This document shows, piece after piece, positions 17,976-26,268 of a DNA stretch of 56,544 nucleotides (within the stretch, counting starts at the first letter, position 1; every line of letters starts with the position of its first letter). The stretch lies in NCBI RefSeq assembly GCF_902771435.1, contig NZ_CACXXB010000015.1:1-56544 (forward strand), read 5' to 3'. The translations under genes and the position numbers were made by a program. This DNA comes from an uncultured Methanobrevibacter sp. GTDB lineage: Archaea > Methanobacteriota > Methanobacteria > Methanobacteriales > Methanobacteriaceae. Below the pieces are notes generated by a model, which was given only the letters and a program-made list of their open reading frames with translations, was not told where the DNA came from and did not search any database.

Positions 17976-19691
17976 ATGGCAAAAGTGAGATTTACAGAAA
18001 CAGCACTTCGTGATGCTCACCAATCTTTGCTTGCAACTAGAATGAGAACCAGAGACATGATTCCTATTGCAGAGGAGATGGATAATGTAGGATATTTCTC
18101 TGTTGAAGCTTGGGGTGGAGCTACTTTTGATACTTGTATTAGATATTTAAACGAAGACCCATGGGAAAGATTAAGACAGTTAAAATCTGAATTCAACAAA
18201 ACCCCAATCCAAATGCTTTTGAGGGGACAGAATTTAGTGGGTTACAAACACTATCCCGATGATGTGGTAACTAAATTTGTTGAAAAATCTTATGAAAATG
18301 GAGTAGACATTTTCAGAATTTTCGACGCGTTAAATGATGTAAGAAACATGGAAAAAGCAATTAAAGTAGCTAAAGATCAAGGAGCGCATGTACAGGGAAC
18401 TATTAGTTACACTATAAGTCCAGTGCATACATTGGATGATTTCGTAAATCTTGCAAAAGACCTCGAAGCACTTGATTGTGATTCTGTAGCCATTAAGGAT
18501 ATGGCAGGATTGATAACTCCTACTGCCGCTTATGATTTGGTTTCTGCATTAAAAGAAGAAACTGATTTGCTTGTTGATTTGCACTGTCACTGTACCAGTG
18601 GTATGACTCCAATAAGCTATTATGCCGCCTGTCAGGCAGGTGTTGATATTTTGGATACTGCAATTTCACCTCTCGCTTGGGGAACAAGTCAGCCTCCTAC
18701 TGAAAGTATTGTTGCTGCTCTTCAAGGAACCGAGTTTGACACAGGTCTTGACTTAAACTTATTGACTCACATTAAAAAATACTTTGAAAATATTAAAGAT
18801 AAATATCATTGTATTTTGGACCCTATTTCTGAAAGTGTTGATACTGATGTATTGTTATACCAAATTCCTGGTGGAATGCTTTCAAACCTTATTTCACAGC
18901 TAAAAGAACAAGGTGCCATTGACAGATATAATGATGTTTTAGATGAAATGCCAAGGGTCAGAAAAGACATGGGATATCCTCCTCTTGTAACTCCAACAAG
19001 TCAGATTGTAGGTATTCAATCTGTAATGAATGTATTGGGTGGGGAAAGATATAAAACCGTATCAAATGAAGTAAAAGAATACATGAAAGGAATGTACGGT
19101 AAATCACCTGCTCCAGTGGATCCTGAAATATCCAAAGAAATCATTGGGGATGAAGAGGTAATCACATGCAGGCCTGCAGATTTGATTGAACCTGAATTTG
19201 ACAAATTCAAGAGTGAAGGAGAAGAAAAAGGTTTCGTCAAATCTGATGAAGATGCTTTAACTTATGCATTATATCCTCAAATTGCTCCAAGATTCCTTAA
19301 AGGAGAAACTGAAGAGGAAAAAATGTGCACCCATGGTGATGATGATGACATTAATGTCGAAGAGTCCATCCCAACAGAATACACAGTTGATGTTGATGGA
19401 GACATTTTCGAAGTAACAATATTGCCTACCGGAGTGGTTGAAGGCGATGACGGCGAAGAAGTCGAATATGACCCTGACACAGTATTTTCCGCAATGCAAG
19501 GTATGGTAATCAAACTATCCGTGGAAGTTGGAGATACTGTTGAGATAGGCGATCCGATTTGTGTCATGGAAGCTATGAAAATGGAAAACAACATTGAAGC
19601 TGAAAAAGCAGGTGTTGTCACAGAAATTCTCGTGGAGCCTGGTGACGCAGTTGCTGTCGGTGAAGGATTGATGGTTATCAAACCGGAATAA
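17976..19691 (+). CDS. pycB: Pyruvate carboxylase subunit B (carboxyltransferase + biotin carrier)
   Basis: Carboxyltransferase half of the two-subunit archaeal pyruvate carboxylase, making oxaloacetate for the incomplete reductive TCA branch. The TIM-barrel opens with VRFTETALRDAHQSLLATRM; metal ligands lie in the LHCHCTSGM region with the preceding VAIKDMAGL lysine. A PYC/OadA domain follows and the C terminus is a biotinyl domain with CVMEAMKMEN, the biotinylated Lys being residue 535. Start supported by AGAGGTG before ATG at 17976. Subunit A (biotin carboxylase) is not in the window. Related oxaloacetate decarboxylase alpha is the alternative, less likely in a methanogen. Confidence 0.92.
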   Translation: MAKVRFTETALRDAHQSLLATRMRTRDMIPIAEEMDNVGYFSVEAWGGATFDTCIRYLNEDPWERLRQLKSEFNKTPIQMLLRGQNLVGYKHYPDDVVTKFVEKSYENGVDIFRIFDALNDVRNMEKAIKVAKDQGAHVQGTISYTISPVHTLDDFVNLAKDLEALDCDSVAIKDMAGLITPTAAYDLVSALKEETDLLVDLHCHCTSGMTPISYYAACQAGVDILDTAISPLAWGTSQPPTESIVAALQGTEFDTGLDLNLLTHIKKYFENIKDKYHCILDPISESVDTDVLLYQIPGGMLSNLISQLKEQGAIDRYNDVLDEMPRVRKDMGYPPLVTPTSQIVGIQSVMNVLGGERYKTVSNEVKEYMKGMYGKSPAPVDPEISKEIIGDEEVITCRPADLIEPEFDKFKSEGEEKGFVKSDEDALTYALYPQIAPRFLKGETEEEKMCTHGDDDDINVEESIPTEYTVDVDGDIFEVTILPTGVVEGDDGEEVEYDPDTVFSAMQGMVIKLSVEVGDTVEIGDPICVMEAMKMENNIEAEKAGVVTEILVEPGDAVAVGEGLMVIKPE

Positions 19692-19727
19692 TCCTTTTTA
19701 TTTCTTTTTTTTTAAACTATTTTTTTA
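19692..19727 (+). terminator. T-run terminator after pycB
   Basis: CCTTTTTATTTCTTTTTTTT and a further T-run up to 19726 directly follow the pycB stop codon, separating it from the next gene, which starts at 19737. Confidence 0.4.
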
Positions 19728-19736
19728 AGTGATATT

Positions 19737-20735
19737 ATGAAAGATATTTTTGATGAATGCCAGTTCGCCAATTTTAAACTCAAAAGCAGAATTGTCAGAA
19801 CAGGTACCTGGGAAACAGAAACTGAAGAAGGCGGATTTTTAACTTCCGACATTTTTGACAGATATGAGAAAATTGCATCAAGCGGCACAGGTTTGATAGT
19901 CTCTGAAATATTTGCGCTTGACCACAAAGACAGATTTTTCCCATATTCAACAAACATGAACTATAAGGGGTTCATGAAAGATTATCAGACAGTTACAGGC
20001 ATTGTTCATGAATATGAAGTTCCAATTTTGGGTCAGCTGGCGTTTTTCTATTATGATGATGGTGAAAACCAGAAGGTAGAGGCTAATGACATCTCCCCTG
20101 AAGGTATCAGAAAACTCCAGGCTGAGGTTATCATGGCCGCTAAAAAATTCTCATTCGCAGGTTTTGACGGAATCCAGATTAACATGGGGAATAATTTTTA
20201 CCTTGCCCGTTTTATGAACCCTTATTTCAATCAGAGGGATGATAAATATGGTGGAAATACAGAAAACCGTGTAAGGATTTCATCAGAAATCATTAAAGTC
20301 ATAAAAAAGACAATGGATATGCATGTAAGCTGTAGAATCAATCCGTGGGATGTAAGAAAAGGTGGTATGACTGCAGATGAAAGTATTGCCATTGCCCGTG
20401 AGCTTGAAAAGGCAGGTGCGGACAGCATTCAACTCACAGCACGTACAATATCTCAAATCTATGACAAGGGTGTAAAGCATCCATTTTTAATATATGTAGA
20501 TGATTTGATTGATGCGGTTGACATTCCTGTGGTTTTAGGAGGATCATTGCGTGAAATGGCTAAAATCAATGATGTGTTGAACAATTCCAATGTTGAGTTT
20601 GTTTCAATGTCCAAACCGTTTGTGGCTCAGGCTGACTTTTTGGCCGACTGGAAAGCCAATGGTGAAGGTGTGGCAATATGTCAAAGCTGCAACAACTGTT
20701 ATTCCAAAAAGACCAGTACTTGCTTTAAGTATTGA
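19737..20735 (+). CDS. Old-Yellow-Enzyme-like flavin oxidoreductase
   Basis: FMN-binding TIM-barrel oxidoreductase of the NADH:flavin oxidoreductase/OYE family, about 330 residues. Barrel motifs present: LKSRIVRTGTWE near the N terminus, FDGIQINMGNNFYLARFMNP, YFNQRDDKYGGNTENRVR, VSCRINPWD and IPVVLGGSLR. The usual HxxN/HxxH substrate-binding pair in the IHGAHGYL motif reads INMGNNFYL, so the catalytic set differs. The C terminus ends in a Cys-rich segment, CQSCNNCYSKKTSTC, that may hold a small Fe-S cluster or zinc, as in the larger 2,4-dienoyl-CoA reductase relatives. Substrate unknown. Confidence 0.75.
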   Translation: MKDIFDECQFANFKLKSRIVRTGTWETETEEGGFLTSDIFDRYEKIASSGTGLIVSEIFALDHKDRFFPYSTNMNYKGFMKDYQTVTGIVHEYEVPILGQLAFFYYDDGENQKVEANDISPEGIRKLQAEVIMAAKKFSFAGFDGIQINMGNNFYLARFMNPYFNQRDDKYGGNTENRVRISSEIIKVIKKTMDMHVSCRINPWDVRKGGMTADESIAIARELEKAGADSIQLTARTISQIYDKGVKHPFLIYVDDLIDAVDIPVVLGGSLREMAKINDVLNNSNVEFVSMSKPFVAQADFLADWKANGEGVAICQSCNNCYSKKTSTCFKY

Positions 20736-20828
20736 TCCATTAATTTTATTTTTTCATATTTTTCGCAACTCTTATAATGCTAGTTGAATATAATATCTAT
20801 CTGTTGAATTAAAGTCTGGTGAGAATAT

Positions 20829-21785
20829 ATGAATTTCAAGAAAACTTTCCTGGCCATATGCTTGATTATCTGTCTGTTTGTTGTGGCAGGCATATGTGTA
20901 AGTGCTGTAAATCAAACGGATTTTGATTCAAATTTTAATAAATCTGATTCTAAATGTGCTTCTTTCGTTATTCAGGAAGAAAATGGGACTGTTTTTGCTT
21001 TTAGACAGGATGCTCCAGCTGATGAAGATGGGGTGGTTATTCATAATGATACATTGGGCGATTTGGAAGTTATTGTGCAGGAGACTACTGACCCGGACTC
21101 TCATTTCATTCATTCGATTATCACTGAGGATGGATGGATTTTTAGCCATGGAGGGGATTCATCAAATGTTAGTGATGTTCTGACTCTAGAACGTATTGCC
21201 GGTGAAATGATTGTCTCCAAGAATATTTCATCAAATTCCCTAAGTCAGATTCAAAAAATCTTCCAAAAATATAATTATAGTCATTTTCTAATCAAGGCTC
21301 CTGATGGAATGTATGGTGTTGCGTATAGTGAAAATTACACATTGGGAACTTTAAATCAGGGAGAATTTTTAGTTGTTCCAAATGAAAATGTCGGTTTTCG
21401 TAGTGGGAATTACAGCAATTATTCAGATGATCCTGTTGATGCAATTATTGATATTTGTTCTTATGAAGATTCCGGTTGGAATAGGCGTAATATTTATACT
21501 TATGATTATAATGTGCATTATCCCTCTGATGAGCAAAAATGCGGGGTTGATGTTTATGTGACTAATGATAATGGTTACAACGTCGGTTTAAACACCTCAG
21601 AAATTGTAACCTACTGCTATTTTAACGATGAGTTCTATCCTGCATCGGAGATTCCTCAAAATCCAGACAAATTACATATCGGAAATTACACTTTTGAAAA
21701 TCAATTCTCAAATCATATCTTAGAAGTTTTTAGGAACCTGAATAATGCATTGGTCAACAGCAATTCAACACATGATATGAACTGA
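20829..21785 (+). CDS. Secreted protein of unknown function
   Basis: A 318-residue exported protein. The N terminus is a clear signal peptide (KKTFLAICLIICLFVVAGIC, cleavage probably after VSA). The rest is Asn/Asp/Ser-rich with many possible N-glycosylation sites and four or five cysteines. No catalytic motif or repeat is recognised. GGTGAG lies before the ATG. It stands alone between the OYE-like gene and the convergent TfoX-like gene. Methanobrevibacter species export many such adhesin-like or sensing proteins; a surface role is likely but not shown. Confidence 0.6.
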   Translation: MNFKKTFLAICLIICLFVVAGICVSAVNQTDFDSNFNKSDSKCASFVIQEENGTVFAFRQDAPADEDGVVIHNDTLGDLEVIVQETTDPDSHFIHSIITEDGWIFSHGGDSSNVSDVLTLERIAGEMIVSKNISSNSLSQIQKIFQKYNYSHFLIKAPDGMYGVAYSENYTLGTLNQGEFLVVPNENVGFRSGNYSNYSDDPVDAIIDICSYEDSGWNRRNIYTYDYNVHYPSDEQKCGVDVYVTNDNGYNVGLNTSEIVTYCYFNDEFYPASEIPQNPDKLHIGNYTFENQFSNHILEVFRNLNNALVNSNSTHDMN

Positions 21786-21803
21786 ACTGTAACTTTGTAT
21801 TTT

Positions 21804-22127
21804 TTAATGTTTTTTACGCCTTTTCTTTGGAGCAGGAAGCTCTTCATACATAGCTTCAAACAAATCTTTTAAAAACTCTTTGTCTTCCACATTGTCAACA
21901 AGCACCATTTCTTTTGCACCTTCATAAGGCAACTCCATATCTGCATCCGGCATCATTTCCATAGCTGATTTCACTGGTTTTACAAGAAAGCGGTCATCAT
22001 AAATGCCACCCACAATCTTTCCACGATAGTAGATTATGTACTCTCCCATCATGGCGCGGTGGGTTATGTCATCGAGATTTGATAACTGCTCTAAGATGTA
22101 TTCCAGATATTCCTTACTTGATGTCAT
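21804..22127 (-). CDS. TfoX N-terminal-domain protein
   Basis: A 107-residue single-domain protein like the N-terminal half of TfoX/Sxy. The family pattern is visible: LSNLDDITHRAMMGEYIIYY, then GKIVGGIYDDRFLVKP, then MPYEG-like ELPYEGAKEMVLVD. The C terminus is a basic tail (PKKRRKKH). In bacteria TfoX regulates competence with CRP; stand-alone TfoX_N proteins in archaea have no known function. GGAAGTGAT precedes the ATG at 22127. It is divergent from the M48 peptidase gene. Confidence 0.8.
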   Translation of the reverse strand: MTSSKEYLEYILEQLSNLDDITHRAMMGEYIIYYRGKIVGGIYDDRFLVKPVKSAMEMMPDADMELPYEGAKEMVLVDNVEDKEFLKDLFEAMYEELPAPKKRRKKH

Positions 22128-22202
22128 CGAATCACTTCCTAATCACTCATAGGTTATAATACCTTAATAATATTTCCTTTAATTTGTTGTTGTCAGGTTT
22201 TT

Positions 22203-22228
22203 AAAATGAGGAATATTTTCCTCACTTT
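22203..22228. promoter_or_regulatory. Inverted repeat between TfoX-like and M48 genes
   Basis: TGAGGAA at 22207-22213 and TTCCTCA at 22218-22224 form a perfect 7-base inverted repeat with a 4-base centre, extending to 11-base arms with one mismatch. It lies upstream of both divergent genes and could bind a regulator or fold in RNA. Confidence 0.35.
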
Positions 22229-22247
22229 GACATTGGTTATACACAAA

Positions 22248-22279
22248 CTTAAATATATTGTTAATAACATATTATTAAC
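22248..22279 (+). promoter_or_regulatory. Promoter and palindromic operator of the M48 gene
   Basis: A TATA box CTTAAATATA at 22248-22257 is followed at 22260-22279 by the palindrome GTTAATAACATATTATTAAC (7-base arms). The start codon at 22281 comes right after, so the transcript would start within or at the end of the palindrome and be nearly leaderless. An almost identical palindrome lies at 23666-23685. A repressor bound here would block the start site. Confidence 0.6.
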
Positions 22280-22280
22280 T

Positions 22281-23294
22281 ATGGCAAAAGATGATAGGAG
22301 TAGTATTAATCCCTTCACAGGAAAGTCTCATTTTGATATTGTAAATGATGACAAATTCCTTGAAGAGTCATACAACGAGTATTATAATTTGGTCAGCAGA
22401 GCACAACTTTTAGACAATACTCCTAATGGTCAAATCGTTAGAAATGTCGCTATTAAACTGATTCAGGCAGTTGAGAGGTATCTGGCTGAAATTGGCCGAA
22501 GCGATTATACTGCGGATTATTATGATTGGGATTTTCATTTGGTTGCTGATGATACTGTTAATGCTTTTTGTATGCCTGGTGGTAAGATTGTGATGTTTTC
22601 AGGTATTCTTTCTGTTGCAAACACTGAAGAGAAAGTGGCATTTATTTTAGGCCATGAAATGGCTCATGCACTTCTTGACCATACAAGAACCCGCATGAGT
22701 GCTCAAAATGCTCAAAATGCAATTACTTCCGCTGCATGGATTGGAAGTTTTGCACTTGACCTTTTTGGAATGGGTGAAATCGGTGGGCTTGCAAGAGCAG
22801 CCACAAATGCGGCAAGCATAGGCTCCCAGTATTTTTTATTGAATCCATGGGGAAGGGACCAGGAACTTGAAGCGGATAAACTGGGCATGATGATAATTCA
22901 TTGGGCAGGTTATGATATTTCTTCAATTCCTGAGTTTTGGCAGTCCATGGCCGGCGGAAATCCGAATAACCATGATTTTTTCTCAACTCATCCTGCAGAT
23001 TCAAAAAGAATAGCTGTCATGAACGAGCTGATTCATGAAATAGAAAATCAGAAGGATTTCCATTCATCACCTGTTTTAAGCGATGTTCCAAAACCAAAGG
23101 AAGAATTTGAGACTTCTCATTTGAATGGGATGAACAGTAAACATTGTCAAAATTGCGGCGCTCAGATGGAGAGTGACGCCAAGTTCTGTACCAGTTGCGG
23201 TGCCAAATTTGATGTGGAACTCAAATGTCCAAAATGTGGTGCTTCAATTGCTGAAGGAGATAAATTCTGTACAAATTGCGGATATGAACTTTAA
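22281..23294 (+). CDS. M48-family zinc peptidase with two C-terminal zinc ribbons
   Basis: Soluble metallopeptidase of family M48 (Ste24/HtpX/LoiP-like). The zinc site is GHEMAHALLDH (His125, Glu126, His129) with the third ligand in RDQELEADKLG. No signal peptide or membrane helix is seen, unlike HtpX, so it is probably cytoplasmic. The C terminus carries two zinc ribbons, CQNCGAQ...CTSCGAK and CPKCGAS...CTNCGYE, which may bind partners or substrates. ATG at 22281 is preferred to an ATG at 22206, which lies upstream of the promoter. The gene lacks a ribosome binding site, consistent with a leaderless start. The stop codon overlaps the next gene's upstream region; they form an operon. Confidence 0.85.
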   Translation: MAKDDRSSINPFTGKSHFDIVNDDKFLEESYNEYYNLVSRAQLLDNTPNGQIVRNVAIKLIQAVERYLAEIGRSDYTADYYDWDFHLVADDTVNAFCMPGGKIVMFSGILSVANTEEKVAFILGHEMAHALLDHTRTRMSAQNAQNAITSAAWIGSFALDLFGMGEIGGLARAATNAASIGSQYFLLNPWGRDQELEADKLGMMIIHWAGYDISSIPEFWQSMAGGNPNNHDFFSTHPADSKRIAVMNELIHEIENQKDFHSSPVLSDVPKPKEEFETSHLNGMNSKHCQNCGAQMESDAKFCTSCGAKFDVELKCPKCGASIAEGDKFCTNCGYEL

Positions 23295-23305
23295 TGGAGG
23301 ATAAT

Positions 23306-23602
23306 ATGGCTAATAAAGATAATAAAACTGAAGAAGATGAAGTCATGGAATATGATGACCTTGTTAAATTTATCAACAAATCATCTTATAGGGTGAATGT
23401 TTTAAAGGACTTGTCTGACGGGGACGTTAAGATGCCAAGAGATATTGCTGTTGACTGCAATATTCTGCCGAATCACATTTCAAATGTTTTAACCCAACTT
23501 AGGGAACTGGACCTTTTGGAATGCATTAATCCAGAATACCGGAAAGGCCGCCTTTATCGTCTCACCGATGACGGCAAGAATATTATCAAAGACTTGAAAT
23601 AA
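23306..23602 (+). CDS. Winged-helix transcription regulator
   Basis: A 98-residue DNA-binding protein with an ArsR/MarR-like winged helix: INKSSYRVNVLKDLSDGDVK, PRDIAVDCNILPNHISNVLT (the helix-turn-helix), QLRELDLLECINPE and the wing GRLYRLTDDGKNIIKDL. The N-terminal tail is acidic. The start is ATG at 23306 because GGAGG lies five bases before it; the ATG at 23294 would precede that site. It follows the M48 gene after 11 bases and sits between two promoters with the same palindrome, so it is the natural candidate to bind them (inference). Confidence 0.8.
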   Translation: MANKDNKTEEDEVMEYDDLVKFINKSSYRVNVLKDLSDGDVKMPRDIAVDCNILPNHISNVLTQLRELDLLECINPEYRKGRLYRLTDDGKNIIKDLK

Positions 23603-23621
23603 ATTTTCATCTTTTTCATTT

Positions 23622-23685
23622 TCCGAAACCTTTATATAACATCAATGTTAATATAATGTGTGTAAGTTAATAACATTTTATTAAC
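23622..23685 (+). promoter_or_regulatory. Strong BRE/TATA promoter and palindromic operator of the vWA gene
   Basis: CCGAAACCTTTATATAA (BRE plus TATA, 23623-23639) is a near-consensus archaeal promoter, followed at 23666-23685 by the palindrome GTTAATAACATTTTATTAAC, just downstream of the expected start site. It differs in one base from the palindrome at the M48 promoter. The shared site points to one regulator for both transcripts. Confidence 0.6.
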
Positions 23686-23728
23686 AAAGCCACTTTTAAA
23701 CTATAAAAAATTTCGGGAAGTGAAAACC

Positions 23729-24343
23729 ATGACTGATATACCACCATCTAATGAAAATTTGGATTTGATATTTTTAATTGATAGAAGCGGATCAATGTAT
23801 GGCTCTGAAGATGACACCATCGGAGGATTCAATTCATTCATTGAAAAGGAAAAAGCAAAAGAAGAAAATACCACAGTAACAACAATCCTTTTTGACCATG
23901 AATATGAAATGCTCTACAAAAGAAAACCTATTGATGATGTGGATAAACTTACAAGGGAAACATATTACGTTAGGGGATCAACCGCTCTTCTTGATGCAAT
24001 CGGAAAAACAATAACAACTCTTGACAGGGAAATTAACAACAAGGCATTGTTTGTTATAATGACTGACGGCATGGAAAATTCCTCAGTTGAATTTTCAAAA
24101 CCTCAAATCAGGAACATGATTGAAAATCACAAATGGGAATTCATATTCATCGGTGCGGATATCGATTCATATTCCGAAGCAAGCCGCATTGGTATCAGAC
24201 AAACACATACTGCAAATTATAAAAAATCAAGAAGGGGCCTTGAAGACGCATATACCTCTGTTGAGAGGGCTTCATATTGCCTAAGAAATGACGTGTCCTT
24301 GGATGATGCAAACTGGAAGGAAGACTTGGAAAAATATGATTAA
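23729..24343 (+). CDS. von Willebrand factor A domain protein
   Basis: About 204 residues, almost entirely one vWA domain. The MIDAS metal site is intact: IFLIDRSGSMYG, a Thr/Ser in YVRGSTALLDA, and Asp in FVIMTDGMENSS. Such cytosolic vWA proteins usually act as adaptors in metal insertion, AAA+ chaperone or stress systems. The start is ATG at 23729 (GGGAAGTG upstream), with GTG at 23720 as alternative. It shares an operator-like palindrome with the M48/winged-helix operon just upstream, so it may work with them. It is convergent with queC, overlapping its stop by four bases. Confidence 0.85.
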   Translation: MTDIPPSNENLDLIFLIDRSGSMYGSEDDTIGGFNSFIEKEKAKEENTTVTTILFDHEYEMLYKRKPIDDVDKLTRETYYVRGSTALLDAIGKTITTLDREINNKALFVIMTDGMENSSVEFSKPQIRNMIENHKWEFIFIGADIDSYSEASRIGIRQTHTANYKKSRRGLEDAYTSVERASYCLRNDVSLDDANWKEDLEKYD

Positions 24344-25017
24344 CTTTCATATTCAGTCAAATCATCTACTCCAAGTTGTTTGAAGGCTCTTTTACGCCTC
24401 ATACAACTTTCACAAACACCACAATGTTTGTTTCCACCTTTATAACAAGAATAACTTAATTCCATTGGAGCACCAACTTCAATTCCTAATTTCACTATTT
24501 CTTCTTTGGTCAAATCAATAGCGGGTGCTTCAATTTTAATATTATCTGGAGATCCGACATCAATCAGCTCATTAAACTTATTTAAAAACTCTTTTGAATT
24601 GTCGGGAAATGTTGCGGCCTCTTCCTTGTCCCATCCGACAATTATTGCCTCAGCACCAATGCTTTCAGCATATGATACTGCAATTGAGGTAAATACCATA
24701 TTTCTTGCAGGAACCCAAACGCTACTTGCGGTTTCGCCGGATTTTTCCAAATCATCAAGATCCTCAACATTAACGTCAGGGATTTCCTCATCGGTATTCA
24801 GGCTTGAAGTACTGATTTTTGCAAGCCATGGCAGGTCAATCACTTCATGTGTCCAGTTCATTTTTGCACATATCTCTTTTGCAGCTTCTAATTCTCTTTT
24901 GAATGCCTTTTGACCATAATTGAATGTTATTGCATGGATTTGCCAGTCTTCGGCAAATGCACTTGTTGCAACGCAGCAGTCAAGACCTCCTGAGAAAACT
25001 GAAATTGCCTTTTTCAT
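24340..25017 (-). CDS. queC: 7-cyano-7-deazaguanine (preQ0) synthase QueC
   Basis: ATP-dependent enzyme converting carboxydeazaguanine to preQ0, which archaea insert into tRNA on the way to archaeosine. The N-terminal PP-loop is VFSGGLDCCVA; then the family motifs FNYGQKAFKRELEAA, VWVPARNMVFTSIA and VGWDKEEAATFPDN; and a C-terminal zinc site with four Cys in SCYKGGNKHCGVCESCMRRK. Length 225 is typical. GAGATGAT precedes the ATG. It overlaps the upstream larC gene by four bases (same strand), so the two are co-translated. Confidence 0.95.
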   Translation of the reverse strand: MKKAISVFSGGLDCCVATSAFAEDWQIHAITFNYGQKAFKRELEAAKEICAKMNWTHEVIDLPWLAKISTSSLNTDEEIPDVNVEDLDDLEKSGETASSVWVPARNMVFTSIAVSYAESIGAEAIIVGWDKEEAATFPDNSKEFLNKFNELIDVGSPDNIKIEAPAIDLTKEEIVKLGIEVGAPMELSYSCYKGGNKHCGVCESCMRRKRAFKQLGVDDLTEYES

Positions 25018-26183
25018 ATTATCATCTCTTTGACTTTCCTTAAAGGCAATCCGCTGTCTTCAGCTATTCTTTTCAGGTCATCATATTCAGGTCTTTCGGA
25101 GATTATTTCGCCGTTAATGTAGGCTATTTTAAATGTAACCTCATAATCATTGCCGTTAATGTTAAATGTTTTTTTGACAAATTCCCGTTTTGCTATTCCT
25201 CTGTGCAGGTTTGGCGTAATTCTAATGCCCAATGTGCCGACTTCCTTGAATATCACATCAATCAGATGTTCCCTATTTTTACGGGCGGAAATTACCTTTA
25301 AAAGACTTCCCTGGCGGTTTTTCTTCATTATTATTGGGGTAATCGATACGTCGCTTGCTCCTTCATCCATGATCCTGTCAAACAGATATCCGATTTCCTC
25401 TCCGGTTAAATGGTCGATGTTTGTTTCTATAACATCAATTTCATCACTTTCGGCCATGTCGGAACTTTTTATTATTCTTAAGACGTTCGGATGATCAAAA
25501 TCTTTTCTTCCGGCTCCATATGCAACCTTTTCAGGTTTGATGAGTGGGATGAACTCTTTTATCTCGTTGCAGATTTCAGCATAAATTGCACTTCCTGTCG
25601 GTGTTGCAAGTTCTGATGCAACAGGACCTCCGACCATTTTCGCATCCTTCAGGATTTCCACAACTGCCGGTGCAGGAACCGGTATTGTTCCGTGGGCAGT
25701 ATTCACTCTTCCCCCTCCAACGGCTATAGGCAATCCTATGATTTTCTGTTTGTCAAGATTGAGTGAGTAGTATGCATATATTGACCCTATCACATCAGCT
25801 ACCGCATCACTTGCTCCGACTTCATGAAAATGAATCTCATCCAAGCTTCTGCCATGAACCTTCGCTTCTGCTTCTCCAATTCTTTCAAATACTTTCAGTG
25901 AAGTTTCCTTAACCTTTTCATCCAAATCCAGGTTTTCAATTTTCCCGATAAATTCAGGATATTGAATTGCCGGTTTGTTTTCAATCATTTCCACATGACA
26001 AAAAGTCGAATCGATACCGTGCTTAATCACTTTTTCGAATGTAACTTCGACTTTTCCAAATTCTTTCGCTGATTTTTCCATTATTTCTTTTAACTTGTCA
26101 GGATTGGCGCCCAAATCAACTAATGCGCCAATTATCATATTTCCAGCTATTCCACTGGATTGAGGGTCAATAATAATTGTCAT
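25014..26183 (-). CDS. larC: LarC-like nickel-pincer cofactor protein
   Basis: LarC inserts nickel into the pyridinium dithiocarboxylate mononucleotide to form the nickel-pincer cofactor of lactate racemase-type enzymes. Motifs: IIIDPQSSGIAGNMIIGAL at the N terminus, HFHEVGASDAVADVIGS, GGGRVNTAHGTIPVPAPAVV, ELATPTGSAIYAEI and IDHLTGEEIGYLFDRIM. Length 389 matches. There is no LarA, LarB or LarE nearby, so the client enzyme is unknown. No clear ribosome binding site; a palindrome TTAACATTTGTTAA (26197-26210) and TATA-like sequence lie upstream. First gene of the larC-queC pair. Confidence 0.9.
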   Translation of the reverse strand: MTIIIDPQSSGIAGNMIIGALVDLGANPDKLKEIMEKSAKEFGKVEVTFEKVIKHGIDSTFCHVEMIENKPAIQYPEFIGKIENLDLDEKVKETSLKVFERIGEAEAKVHGRSLDEIHFHEVGASDAVADVIGSIYAYYSLNLDKQKIIGLPIAVGGGRVNTAHGTIPVPAPAVVEILKDAKMVGGPVASELATPTGSAIYAEICNEIKEFIPLIKPEKVAYGAGRKDFDHPNVLRIIKSSDMAESDEIDVIETNIDHLTGEEIGYLFDRIMDEGASDVSITPIIMKKNRQGSLLKVISARKNREHLIDVIFKEVGTLGIRITPNLHRGIAKREFVKKTFNINGNDYEVTFKIAYINGEIISERPEYDDLKRIAEDSGLPLRKVKEMII

Positions 26184-26196
26184 AATATAATTCCAT

Positions 26197-26210
26197 TTAA
26201 CATTTGTTAA
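26197..26210. promoter_or_regulatory. Palindrome at the larC promoter
   Basis: TTAACATTTGTTAA is a perfect inverted repeat 14 bases upstream of the larC start, overlapping where its transcription would begin, and is also upstream of divergent cbiS. It resembles a repressor site; its TTAAC ends are similar to, but the spacing differs from, the 22260 and 23666 palindromes. Confidence 0.35.
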
Positions 26211-26268
26211 TATAAATTTAAATTAAATGATTAATATACTATATGTATTAATCGTCTAGGGTCATAAT

